Shown: piece after piece, positions 27,202 through 34,277 of the stretch
Position numbering within the stretch: position 1 is the stretch's first letter
How the letters are laid out: each line of letters begins with the position of its first letter
Origin: Luteimonas salinisoli
GTDB taxonomy: Bacteria > Pseudomonadota > Gammaproteobacteria > Xanthomonadales > Xanthomonadaceae
Length of the DNA stretch: 64,000 bases
NCBI RefSeq assembly: GCF_013425525.1
Contig: NZ_JACCKA010000049.1
Coordinates: forward strand, 1-64,000
Direction: 5' to 3'
Program-made: the position numbers and the translations under genes
The notes under the pieces: generated by a model
What the model was told of the DNA's origin: nothing
Database searches by the model: none
Seen by the model: only the letters and a program-made list of their open reading frames with translations

Positions 27202-27960
27202 CTAGCGCCCGAAGGACGCCGCGAAGGGGTCGCCGCTCCAGGCGACCCGGTGCTTGCGGACCTCGGCGTGCAGCACCTCGGGCAGGTCCTGCGGCGGATC
27301 GGCCTGGCGGCGCCAGGCGGCCAGGCTGTGCTCGGAGTCCCAGCGCTCGATCAGGTTGACGCGCCCGGGATCGACAGTGTCGGCCGAGATCGAGAAGTCC
27401 AGGCACCCCGCCTGGCGCCGCGCGCGCGCCACCATCGGCGCGCATCCGGCCAGGTAGGCATGGCGCTGGCCCGGATGCAGGTAGAGCCGGCCCTCGACCA
27501 CCACCTCGTCGGGCGCGGCGGCGGCGCCGTCCTGCGGATCACTCGCCGCAGCGGGAGATGCAGGCGCCGCCGGCCGCGGGCTGTCGCGCACGCGGGCGGG
27601 GAGCGGCTCGCCGCCGGCCTCGCGCACGGGCCGGATCTCGATCTCTCCGCCCGTGCCGTGCGGATCGGGGCAGCGCTTGATCCACTCGACCGCCTCCTCC
27701 AGGGTCCGCGCCTGCAGCAGCCAGAACCCCGCCACCAGGCCGTCTTCCGGGGCGAAGGGCCCATCGGTCACAGTCCGGCGCGCCTCGGCGAAGCGCACCC
27801 GCACGCCCCGAGCGCTCGGCTGCAGTCCCTCGGCGGCGAGCAGCACCCCGGCGCGGGCCAGTTCGGCGTTGAAGCGCTCCAGTTCGACCAGCAGGCGGCC
27901 GTCGGGCAGGGTCCCGGCCTCGCTGTCGGCATTCGCCCTGACCATCGCCATGAATCGCAT
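27202..27960 (-). CDS. DGPF (YCII-related) - antibiotic biosynthesis monooxygenase fusion protein
   Basis: 252 aa. The N-terminal YCII/DGPF domain (1-115) begins MRFMAMVRANADSEAG and holds the name-giving VTDGPFAPEDGLVAGFWLL and ALEWIKRCP-like segment. An Ala/Pro linker (~120-150) leads to a C-terminal ferredoxin-like ABM domain (VVVEGRLYLHPGQRHAYL..., then VNLIERWDSEHSLAAW). The function of DGPF proteins is unknown; they are the usual genomic partners of ECF42 sigma factors. GGGGAGG precedes the ATG. It is the first gene after the ECF42-like promoter. Confidence 0.9.
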   Translation of the reverse strand: MRFMAMVRANADSEAGTLPDGRLLVELERFNAELARAGVLLAAEGLQPSARGVRVRFAEARRTVTDGPFAPEDGLVAGFWLLQARTLEEAVEWIKRCPDPHGTGGEIEIRPVREAGGEPLPARVRDSPRPAAPASPAAASDPQDGAAAAPDEVVVEGRLYLHPGQRHAYLAGCAPMVARARRQAGCLDFSISADTVDPGRVNLIERWDSEHSLAAWRRQADPPQDLPEVLHAEVRKHRVAWSGDPFAASFGR

Positions 27961-28015
27961 GTCCGTCGCCCTCCCCGGCACGCGAGCGCCCCGTGGCGGA
28001 CGCTCCTGCCTGGAA

Positions 28016-28042
28016 GACGAACCGGCGGCGGCGGATTCGACA
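28016..28042 (-). promoter_or_regulatory. Candidate ECF42-type promoter
   Basis: Minus-strand TGTCGA (28042-28037), 17 bases, then CGTC (28019-28016), matching the described ECF42 motif TGTCGA / CG(A/T)C. It lies 56 bases upstream of the DGPF-ABM start codon, after the stop of the preceding PEBP gene, so it would drive the DGPF-ABM, GST and sigma factor genes. Confidence 0.7.
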
Positions 28043-28126
28043 CCTCCGCGACCCGCGCGCGGATTCCGTGACCGCCGCCCGGGGGCGGCGACCGGCACGG
28101 GCGCGGCGACGGCCCGGATCTTCCGC

Positions 28127-28750
28127 TCAACCGCCGGCGGCGGTGGCCCCGGGGTGGAGGGTGTAGGTGCCGTGGATGGCGGCCTCGGCGAGCACGCGGC
28201 CCTGCATCGCCGCCAGCGCGTCGCCGGCGGTGAAGCGCGCCGGCAGCGCCAGGCTGTCGACGTCCAGCGCGAACAGGCGGAAGAAATAGCGGTGTACGCG
28301 CAGGTCGTTCGGCGGCGGGTACGGGCCGTCGTAGCCGAGGTAGTCGCCGCCCATGTCGGCATCGCCGGCGAACCAGCCGGTGTAGTCGTTCAGGCCCTGG
28401 CGCGCGCCCTCCGGCCCGGACGGCTCGGCCTTGCCGCCCTCGACCAGTCCGTCGCTGCAGCTGCCGGCGGCGATTTCGCGCAGCTGCGCGGGGATGTCCG
28501 TCATCGCCCAGTGCACGAAGTCCGCGCGCGGCTGATGCAGCGGGATCTCCACGCCCTGCTTGCCGGCCATCTCCGGGCGGGTCGGCGCGTCGGCGTCCAC
28601 GCACAGCAGCGCGAACGAACGCGTGCCTGCGGGCACCTCGTCCCAGGCCAGGTGGGGGTTGCGGTTGCCGCCGAAGCCGTCGGGCGCGCCGAGGGCGAAC
28701 TCGGCAGGAATCGGCGCGCGGTGCCGGAAACTGTCGCTGCGGATCTGCAT
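28127..28750 (-). CDS. YbhB/YbcL-like PEBP (Raf kinase inhibitor-like) protein
   Basis: 207 aa. The phosphatidylethanolamine-binding protein fold is indicated by NPHLAWDEVPAGTRSFALLCVDADAPT, the DFVHWAMTDIPA segment with its ligand-site His, NDYTGWFAGD and the GYDGPYPPPNDLRVHRYFFRLFALD signature. No signal peptide. The bacterial role of these proteins is unclear. It follows the TPR/sulfotransferase-like gene by 44 bases on the same strand. Confidence 0.88.
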   Translation of the reverse strand: MQIRSDSFRHRAPIPAEFALGAPDGFGGNRNPHLAWDEVPAGTRSFALLCVDADAPTRPEMAGKQGVEIPLHQPRADFVHWAMTDIPAQLREIAAGSCSDGLVEGGKAEPSGPEGARQGLNDYTGWFAGDADMGGDYLGYDGPYPPPNDLRVHRYFFRLFALDVDSLALPARFTAGDALAAMQGRVLAEAAIHGTYTLHPGATAAGG

Positions 28751-28794
28751 CGCTGTCTGCCTCCTGGTATCGACGGCGCCCGCGTCGCGGGCGC

Positions 28795-30861
28795 TCAGGT
28801 TGCCTGGTAGCCCAACCGTACCGCCACCGGCGTGAGCGCGGCGAAGGGCGCCGCCAGCACGTCGGCGTAGGCCCGCCAGTGCCCGGCGGGGAAGCGGCGC
28901 GCGGCGAAAAACCCCGCCGGCGGCACCGGCAGCTTCAGCCCCAGCGCCTCGCCCAGGGGCCCGGCCATGGCCGGCGGATCGTTGATGGCCTCGTCGGTGC
29001 GCAGCAGCCGGTGCGCATGCGTCCCGCGCTCGTGCAGCACGGCGACGTGCTCGAGACCGCGCGCCAGCCATTCGGCCGCCTGCTGCGGCGAGCCCATCCG
29101 TACCGGCAGGGGCTCGCCGAAGGCGAGCCAGTTGAGCAGCATGTCGCGCGGATCGCGCAGCGCCAGCAGCACCCGCGCCTGCGGCACGTTGGGCGCGAAT
29201 ACGTCGAGCAGCGCGTTGTCCCACCACAGCAGCCAGTCGATGATCGCGCCATCGGCGATGCCGCGCGCGGGCAGCTGCGCGCGCCAGTCGCGGGCGATGT
29301 CGCCCGGATCCGCCTCGCCGCGCGCCAGCGCGGGAATGGTGGGGAGCTTCTGCAGCGGATCGTCCGGCGGCTGCGCGCCGTAGCGGTCGGCGCGGAACGC
29401 CGGCACGATCACATCGAGAAGCTGTCCCAGGCGTTCCACGCCTGCGCCGGGCAGCCCGGCCAGCAGGACCACCTCCGGCGCGCCGTCCGGCACCGCCGCG
29501 GCCGGCTGGCGCGGCGCCTCCGGTTCGCTCCACTCCAGCGGCGGGATCGTCCGTTCGCCGAGCTCGGCGTGCAGCGCCGTCCACAGGCGCACCGCCTCGT
29601 CCTGGTGGCCGGCGGCGTCGTTGGCCACCGCCAGCCAGCCGCGCACCAGCCGCTTCACGCGCTCGTCGCCCGGCAGCCGCTGCAGTTGCTCGGCGTGGCG
29701 CACGGCGGCCGGCGGATCGCGGCGCGCCAGCAGGTCGAGCAGCCGCGCCTCGGCTCCGAGGTGGCCCGGCTGCAGCTCCAGGATCCGCCGCGCGGCGTCC
29801 TCTGCGGCGCCGGCATCGTCGGGACCCAGCAGTGCGAGCTGCGCCTCCAGCGGCGCTACCGTGTCCGGCGCGGCCGCCAGCCAGCGCGCGACGACCGCGC
29901 GCTCGCGCTCCAGCGTCCCGCGCTCGACCGCGGCGCGCGCCTGCCACAGCTGCGGCAGCTGCGGCGAGGTCGCCAGCGCCGCGTCCAGGGCGTTGCGGGC
30001 CTCGTCGAGGTCGCCGCGCTGCTGCCAGGCGGCCATGATCAGGTTCAGGGTGTGCGGATCGGCGGGGTCGGCGGCCAGCGCCCGACGCAGCCATGGCAGG
30101 GCGCGGTCGGGCTGCTGCATCGCCAGTTCGAGCTTGCCGGCGAAGGCCATGTTCGCCGGGGCGGCGTCCTCGCCGAGCAGCGGCTGCAGCTCCGCGAGCG
30201 CCTCCTGGTGGCGGCCCTGGCGGTGGACGATCTCGGCGATCAGGCGCTGCTGCGGGGCACCGGCCATCCCGGCCGCGCGCATCCGCCGGAAGGTCTGTTC
30301 GGCGAAGGCCAGGTGCCCCTTGGCCATATAGGCGAAGCCGAGCGCGTTGAGCAGCTGCGGCGCCTCGCCGCCGCGCGCCTGCGCGGCCATCAGTACCGAC
30401 AGCGCGCGGTCCGGATCGCCGCGGCGCAGCGCCACCATGCCGGTCACCGCGGCCAGCGCCGGATGGTCGGGCGCGATCCGCTCGGCGGCGCGGGCGTGGC
30501 GCTCGGCCTCGTCGACGTCGCCGCCGACGATCGCCAGTTCCGCCTGCACGAGATAGGCGCCGAGGCTGTTGGGATCGAGCTCGACGGTACGCGCCAGGTC
30601 CTGCCGGGCGCGGTCGAACTGGCGTGCATCGATCAGGAAGCTTGCGCGCTGGAAGTGCAGCGTCGGATCGGTCGGCGCCAGGGCGATGGCGCGGTCGATG
30701 CTGGCGAGCGCCGCCTCGGTGTCGCCGGAGGCGCGCTGCGCCATCGCCCGCAGGTGATGGGCGCGGGCGTCGTTGTCGTCGGCCTCGATCGCGGCGTCGG
30801 CGGCGGCCAATGCCGAAGCGAGGTCGCCGCGGCCCAGGGCTTCTAGGATCTGCTCGTGCAT
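28795..30861 (-). CDS. TPR protein with degenerate sulfotransferase-like C-terminal domain
   Basis: 688 aa. Residues ~1-430 are consecutive tetratricopeptide repeats (for example ARAHHLRAMAQRASGDTEAAL, HFQRASFLIDARQFDRARQDL). The C-terminal ~240 residues match the sulfotransferase fold of TPR-sulfotransferases, with a 3'-phosphate-site-like LLALRDPRDMLLNW. The PAPS-binding loop is unusual: LLAGLPGAGVERLG replaces the expected GxPRSGTT, and the 3'-site Ser is Asn. Catalytic activity is therefore doubtful. No signal peptide. Upstream of the PEBP gene and 110 bases after YheT. Confidence 0.75.
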   Translation of the reverse strand: MHEQILEALGRGDLASALAAADAAIEADDNDARAHHLRAMAQRASGDTEAALASIDRAIALAPTDPTLHFQRASFLIDARQFDRARQDLARTVELDPNSLGAYLVQAELAIVGGDVDEAERHARAAERIAPDHPALAAVTGMVALRRGDPDRALSVLMAAQARGGEAPQLLNALGFAYMAKGHLAFAEQTFRRMRAAGMAGAPQQRLIAEIVHRQGRHQEALAELQPLLGEDAAPANMAFAGKLELAMQQPDRALPWLRRALAADPADPHTLNLIMAAWQQRGDLDEARNALDAALATSPQLPQLWQARAAVERGTLERERAVVARWLAAAPDTVAPLEAQLALLGPDDAGAAEDAARRILELQPGHLGAEARLLDLLARRDPPAAVRHAEQLQRLPGDERVKRLVRGWLAVANDAAGHQDEAVRLWTALHAELGERTIPPLEWSEPEAPRQPAAAVPDGAPEVVLLAGLPGAGVERLGQLLDVIVPAFRADRYGAQPPDDPLQKLPTIPALARGEADPGDIARDWRAQLPARGIADGAIIDWLLWWDNALLDVFAPNVPQARVLLALRDPRDMLLNWLAFGEPLPVRMGSPQQAAEWLARGLEHVAVLHERGTHAHRLLRTDEAINDPPAMAGPLGEALGLKLPVPPAGFFAARRFPAGHWRAYADVLAAPFAALTPVAVRLGYQAT

Positions 30862-30971
30862 CGGTACGGATATCCGGGACTGCCGCCCGAGGCGGGCGCG
30901 GCCGGCCATTGTAGCGGCTGCACCGCGGCAGCCCGGCAAACCCGGGCCTGGGGACGCTTCCGGAACGGGCC

Positions 30972-32018
30972 CTAGGCGCCGCCGAGGCGCTCGGCCACCC
31001 AGCGCTCGGCGTAGCCCTCCAGGCGCGCGTTCTCCAGGAACCCGCAGTGCCCGCCCCAGGGCGCGATCTCCACCCTCGCCGTCGCCGGCAGCCGCAGCGC
31101 GCGAAAGCCGTCGACCGGGATCACCGGGTCGTCGGTGCTGGTGAGGATGTCGGCCGCCACCTGCAGCGCCGCCAGGCGTTCGCCGGCGATGGAATAGCCG
31201 TCGAAGTACGCCTCCAGCGAACCGAAGTCCGTATGCCGCAGCACCAGCCACTCGGTCAGCGCGCGCATGCCCAGGCGCAGGGTGGCATCGTCGAAGTCGT
31301 GCAGCTGCGGGAACAGCGCGCGCTTGCGCTGCAGCGAGCCGCGCCACTTGCGCTCGAAGTAGCGCAGGTACAGCGGCATGCCCTGCTCCATCTGCGCCAG
31401 GGTCAGCGCGGGATCGAGCACAGGGCAGACCGCCGCCACCCGCGCCAGCGGCAGCCCGGCGGCGGGCGCGCGCAGCGCCAGGCGCAGGGCGAAGTTGCCG
31501 CCGAGCGAGTAGCCCGCCGCGAGCAGCGGCCGCGCCGGGAACCGCTCGGCGACATCCAGCGCCGCATGCACCACCTCGTCCAGGCGGTTGGAGTGGAACA
31601 GGTCCGGATTGAGATGGTGGGTGGGGCCGTGGTCGCGGAAGTTGAGCCGGAACACCTCGAAGCCGCGGCGCAGCAGCTGGGCGGCGGTCAGGCGCATGTA
31701 GCTGGAATCGCTGCTGCCCTCCCAGCCGTGCAGCAGCAGCGCCAGTCCACGCGCGGGCCGCCCCGGCACCGCGCTGTGCAGGCCGTGCAGGCGCACCCCG
31801 TCGCCGGCGTCGATCAGGTGCTCGAAGGTCTCCGCGCCGGTGGCGGCCAGCGCCAGCGCGCCGCGCCGGCGTCGCCAGGGACTGCTGCCCAGCGCCGACT
31901 GCACGTGGGCGTTGCGCAGCCACGGCGGCGGACGGTAGCCGCTGGCGGCCGGCGCAGGCGGTTGCGCAACGATGTCTGCGTCGTGCACGGGCGGTTGCGA
32001 TGCCCGGCCGCGCTTCAT
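30972..32018 (-). CDS. YheT-type alpha/beta hydrolase
   Basis: 348 aa. PPPWLRNAHVQSALGS near the N-terminus, LLLHGWEGSSDSSYMR (oxyanion region), NFRDHGPTHHLNPDLFHS, the nucleophile elbow GYSLGGNFALR (Ser), the acid in STDDPVIPV and the C-terminal GGHCGFLE histidine form a complete catalytic triad of the AB-hydrolase-4/YheT family. Probably an esterase acting on a small or lipid substrate. Its ATG overlaps the stop of the acyltransferase gene (ATGA), linking it to lipid metabolism. Confidence 0.9.
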   Translation of the reverse strand: MKRGRASQPPVHDADIVAQPPAPAASGYRPPPWLRNAHVQSALGSSPWRRRRGALALAATGAETFEHLIDAGDGVRLHGLHSAVPGRPARGLALLLHGWEGSSDSSYMRLTAAQLLRRGFEVFRLNFRDHGPTHHLNPDLFHSNRLDEVVHAALDVAERFPARPLLAAGYSLGGNFALRLALRAPAAGLPLARVAAVCPVLDPALTLAQMEQGMPLYLRYFERKWRGSLQRKRALFPQLHDFDDATLRLGMRALTEWLVLRHTDFGSLEAYFDGYSIAGERLAALQVAADILTSTDDPVIPVDGFRALRLPATARVEIAPWGGHCGFLENARLEGYAERWVAERLGGA

Positions 32019-32851
32019 GGCGCGGACGGCCCGGGATCGCCGTCCATGGCCGCGACGATGCGCTGGCGCGCCACCTCGGCGATGCGGCGCCGGCCATCGG
32101 CATCGCCCGGGGAGATCGGCGCCAGGAACGCCACCTCCGCGCTTCTGGCCGGCTCGCCGAGCAAGCGCACGAAGTTGCCGAGGAAGCTCTCGCCGCCGCG
32201 GAAGGCCACCAGGGTCTGGGCCGAGGCGCGCTCGCCGTAGCGCAGCGCCACCGGCTGCACCGCCACCCCGGCCTCCACCGCAGCCAGGAAGATCCGCGCA
32301 TGGAACGGTCCCACCGCGCGGCCGTCGCGGGTGCGCCCTTCCGGGAACACGCCCACCGAGCGCCCGCCGCGCAGCCGCGCCAGCATCTCGTGCAGCACCC
32401 CGCCCAGCGATTCCTGGCTGCCGCGCTGGTGGTAGATGGTCTCGCCGCGACTGGCCAGCCAGCCCACCAGCGGCCAGCGGCTGATCTCCTTCTTGGCCAC
32501 GAAACCCATCATCCGCTGGCTGTGCAGGGCGACGATGTCGACCCAGCTGACGTGGTTGGCCACGAACAGCGCGGCGGCGGGGACCGGGGTGCCGCTGCGG
32601 CGCAGACGGAAGCCGAACACCCGCATCAGCCCGGCCGACCACGCGCGGATCATGCGATGGTCCAGCCGCTCGCCGCTGGCCAGGCGCAGGCCGCCGGTGA
32701 GCGGGTTGAGCGCCAGCAGCAGCAGCGGCAGATCCACCAGCATGTGCCAGAGCAGCATCGGCACGCGGTAGCCGTAGCGCGCCGCGCGCGCCAGGGGGGA
32801 ACTGCCGTAGCCGGGAGCGGCGGCGTCCGGGGAGGTCGGGGATCGATTCAT
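32015..32851 (-). CDS. 1-acyl-glycerol-3-phosphate acyltransferase family protein (PlsC-like)
   Basis: 278 aa. An N-terminal hydrophobic helix (about 33-55) is followed by the acyltransferase motifs NHVSWVD (NHx4D variant with the catalytic His-Asp), the QRGSQESL-like segment, and FPEGRTRDG (motif III), then PVALRYGE (motif IV). It transfers an acyl chain from acyl-ACP/CoA to a lysophospholipid or a related acceptor at the inner membrane. First gene of a coupled pair with YheT. Confidence 0.9.
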   Translation of the reverse strand: MNRSPTSPDAAAPGYGSSPLARAARYGYRVPMLLWHMLVDLPLLLLALNPLTGGLRLASGERLDHRMIRAWSAGLMRVFGFRLRRSGTPVPAAALFVANHVSWVDIVALHSQRMMGFVAKKEISRWPLVGWLASRGETIYHQRGSQESLGGVLHEMLARLRGGRSVGVFPEGRTRDGRAVGPFHARIFLAAVEAGVAVQPVALRYGERASAQTLVAFRGGESFLGNFVRLLGEPARSAEVAFLAPISPGDADGRRRIAEVARQRIVAAMDGDPGPSAP

Positions 32852-32961
32852 GCGGGACGAGCGGCCAGGTCGGCGGCACCGCGGCGGCAGCCGCGGCGGA
32901 ACCGCTGATTATGCGACAGCGGCCGTCCCGCGGCCGCCCGGGCCGGCGATCGCGCGGCCAT

Positions 32962-33438
32962 TCACCCGCGATGCGGCGCGTCGCGGCGCGGCGGGCGCGC
33001 GATCACCGCCACGGTCAGGCGCGAAATGCAGACCAGGCGTCCGGTCGCGTCCTCGATGCGAATTTCCCAGACCTGGGTGCTGCGGCCGATGTGGAGCGCG
33101 CGTGCGGTGCCGGTCACGCTGCCCTCGCGGACGCCGCGCAGGTGGTTGGCGTTGATCTCGATGCCGACGCAGCCCTGACCCTCGTCCACCGACAGCATCG
33201 CGGCGGTACTGCCCAGGGTCTCGGCGAGCAGCACCGAGGCGCCGCCGTGGAGCAGCCCGTAGGGCTGGTGGGTGCGGGCGTCGACCGGCATGGTCGCGCG
33301 CAGGAATTCGGGGCCGAGTTCGGTGAAGACGATGCCCAGCAGCTCCATCGCGGTCTCGCGCGAGAGCGCGTTGAGCGAGTCGAGGCTCGCGCTGCGGCGG
33401 AATGGCGAGGCGCTGCCGGCGGGTGTGCTCTGGTCCAT
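32962..33438 (-). CDS. PaaI/MenI-type hotdog-fold thioesterase
   Basis: 158 aa. The hotdog core shows PVDARTHQPYGLLHGGASVLLAETLGSTAA, in which the G-x-x-HGG motif marks the catalytic region with the Glu of AETLG, and VGIEINANHLRGVREGSVTG. This pattern fits the acyl-CoA thioesterases that hydrolyse aryl- or DHNA-CoA (YdiI/MenI-like). The substrate is not determined. The start lies 20-odd residues before the fold. It is separated by 76 bases from the tandem small peptide genes upstream on the same strand. Confidence 0.9.
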   Translation of the reverse strand: MDQSTPAGSASPFRRSASLDSLNALSRETAMELLGIVFTELGPEFLRATMPVDARTHQPYGLLHGGASVLLAETLGSTAAMLSVDEGQGCVGIEINANHLRGVREGSVTGTARALHIGRSTQVWEIRIEDATGRLVCISRLTVAVIARPPRRDAPHRG

Positions 33439-33514
33439 GGCGCGCACGATAGCCGAGCCCGTCCCCGGGCCGCCATGCGGAACGGCGGCGCGTGTCGGGG
33501 CGCCGCGGCCGCGG

Positions 33515-33718
33515 TCAGGCGCAGCGGAAGCGCGGCGCGGGACTGCGGTCGAGATGGTCGAGGCAGTGGCGATCGCGGGCGTAGCCGCTGCTGCTGCCGT
33601 AGCCGACACCGAAGTCGCGCGGGCGGTACTCGCGGCGGCCGCCGGCCGGCTGCGGTGCCGAGGCGCCGCCGTGCTGCGGGGTAGGAACCGGGGTCTGGAA
33701 GTGGACGTGGATGTTCAT
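33515..33718 (-). CDS. Small peptide 1 with GYGSSSGYA core and RFRCA end
   Basis: 67 aa, third in transcription order of a tandem set of three. Pro/Ala/Gln-rich leader-like N-terminus (MNIHVHFQTPVPTPQHGG), then RDFGVGYGSSSGYARDRHCL and the C-terminus PAPRFRCA. The stretch RDFGVGYGSSSGYA is identical to peptide 3. Two cysteines occur only here. No signal peptide or membrane helix. No family is recognised. The set looks like a precursor-peptide array (RiPP-like or a small secreted/regulatory peptide), but no maturation enzyme is adjacent. Confidence 0.65.
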   Translation of the reverse strand: MNIHVHFQTPVPTPQHGGASAPQPAGGRREYRPRDFGVGYGSSSGYARDRHCLDHLDRSPAPRFRCA

Positions 33719-33759
33719 GGGGGGACTCGGGGGAAAGCCGGTGGGGAGGGCCGCGGGAA

Positions 33760-33915
33760 TCACGCCACCCGGAAGCGGGCGGCCAGGGAGGCGGCGGCGT
33801 AGCTGCGGGGGGAGGCGTAGCCACTGCTGCGGCCGTAGCCGGTGCCGGCGGAACGGGCCTGGGGCTGGCGGGCGGAGTGCGGGCGGCTGGACGACTGGAC
33901 GGCGAGGGCGTTCAT
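33760..33915 (-). CDS. Small peptide 2 with GYGRSSGYA core and RFRVA end
   Basis: 51 aa, middle gene of the tandem set. MNALAVQSSSRPHSARQ is followed by GTGYGRSSGYASPRSYAAAS and the end LAARFRVA. It aligns without gaps to peptide 3 from the GYG core to the end (GYGxSSGYAxxRxYAxASL..RFRxA). It lies 31 bases after peptide 3 and 41 bases before peptide 1. A ribosome-binding region beginning ATTACCCC and containing GGAG is shared with the gene for peptide 3, evidence that whole cistrons were duplicated. Confidence 0.7.
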   Translation of the reverse strand: MNALAVQSSSRPHSARQPQARSAGTGYGRSSGYASPRSYAAASLAARFRVA

Positions 33916-33946
33916 GGTGGTCTCCGGGGTAATGACGGGCGGTGGA

Positions 33947-34126
33947 TCAGGCGAAGCGGAAGCGCGGCGACAGCGAGGCGCTGGCATAGCGGCGGGCGTT
34001 GGCGTAGCCGCTGCTGCTGCCGTAGCCGACGCCGAAGTCGCGCACGCGGGGTTCGGGACGGGCCGGGGCCTGGACGGCGCGGGCGACGTTGCGGTACTCG
34101 TTGCGGGTGGCGGTGCTGGCGTTCAT
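33947..34126 (-). CDS. Small peptide 3 with GYGSSSGYA core and RFRFA end
   Basis: 59 aa, the first gene in transcription order. MNASTATRNEYRNVARAVQ leads to RVRDFGVGYGSSSGYANARR and ends YASASLSPRFRFA. It has a good AGAGGAG ribosome-binding site 7-8 bases upstream. The region before it (34141-34260) is the most AT-rich in the neighbourhood and probably holds the promoter. The product is cationic, rich in Ser, Gly, Tyr and Arg, and lacks any known domain. Confidence 0.7.
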   Translation of the reverse strand: MNASTATRNEYRNVARAVQAPARPEPRVRDFGVGYGSSSGYANARRYASASLSPRFRFA

Positions 34127-34277
34127 GGGTCACTCCTCTGGGGTAATAGTGCTGCGGTGTGCTGGTAGACTACAACACCACGCAAAAACGGCATGTGCCG
34201 GAAGTCACCCCATCGACGACCCCAATCCAAGTGATTGATTTATTTGAATTCTGCGGCGGCACCCGCCGACGAACGGT

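Noticed and set aside
33515-34126. Assignment of the three small peptides to a named RiPP class (lanthipeptide, lasso, graspetide)
   Set aside because: No class-specific leader motif or modifying enzyme is visible, so the family is left open.
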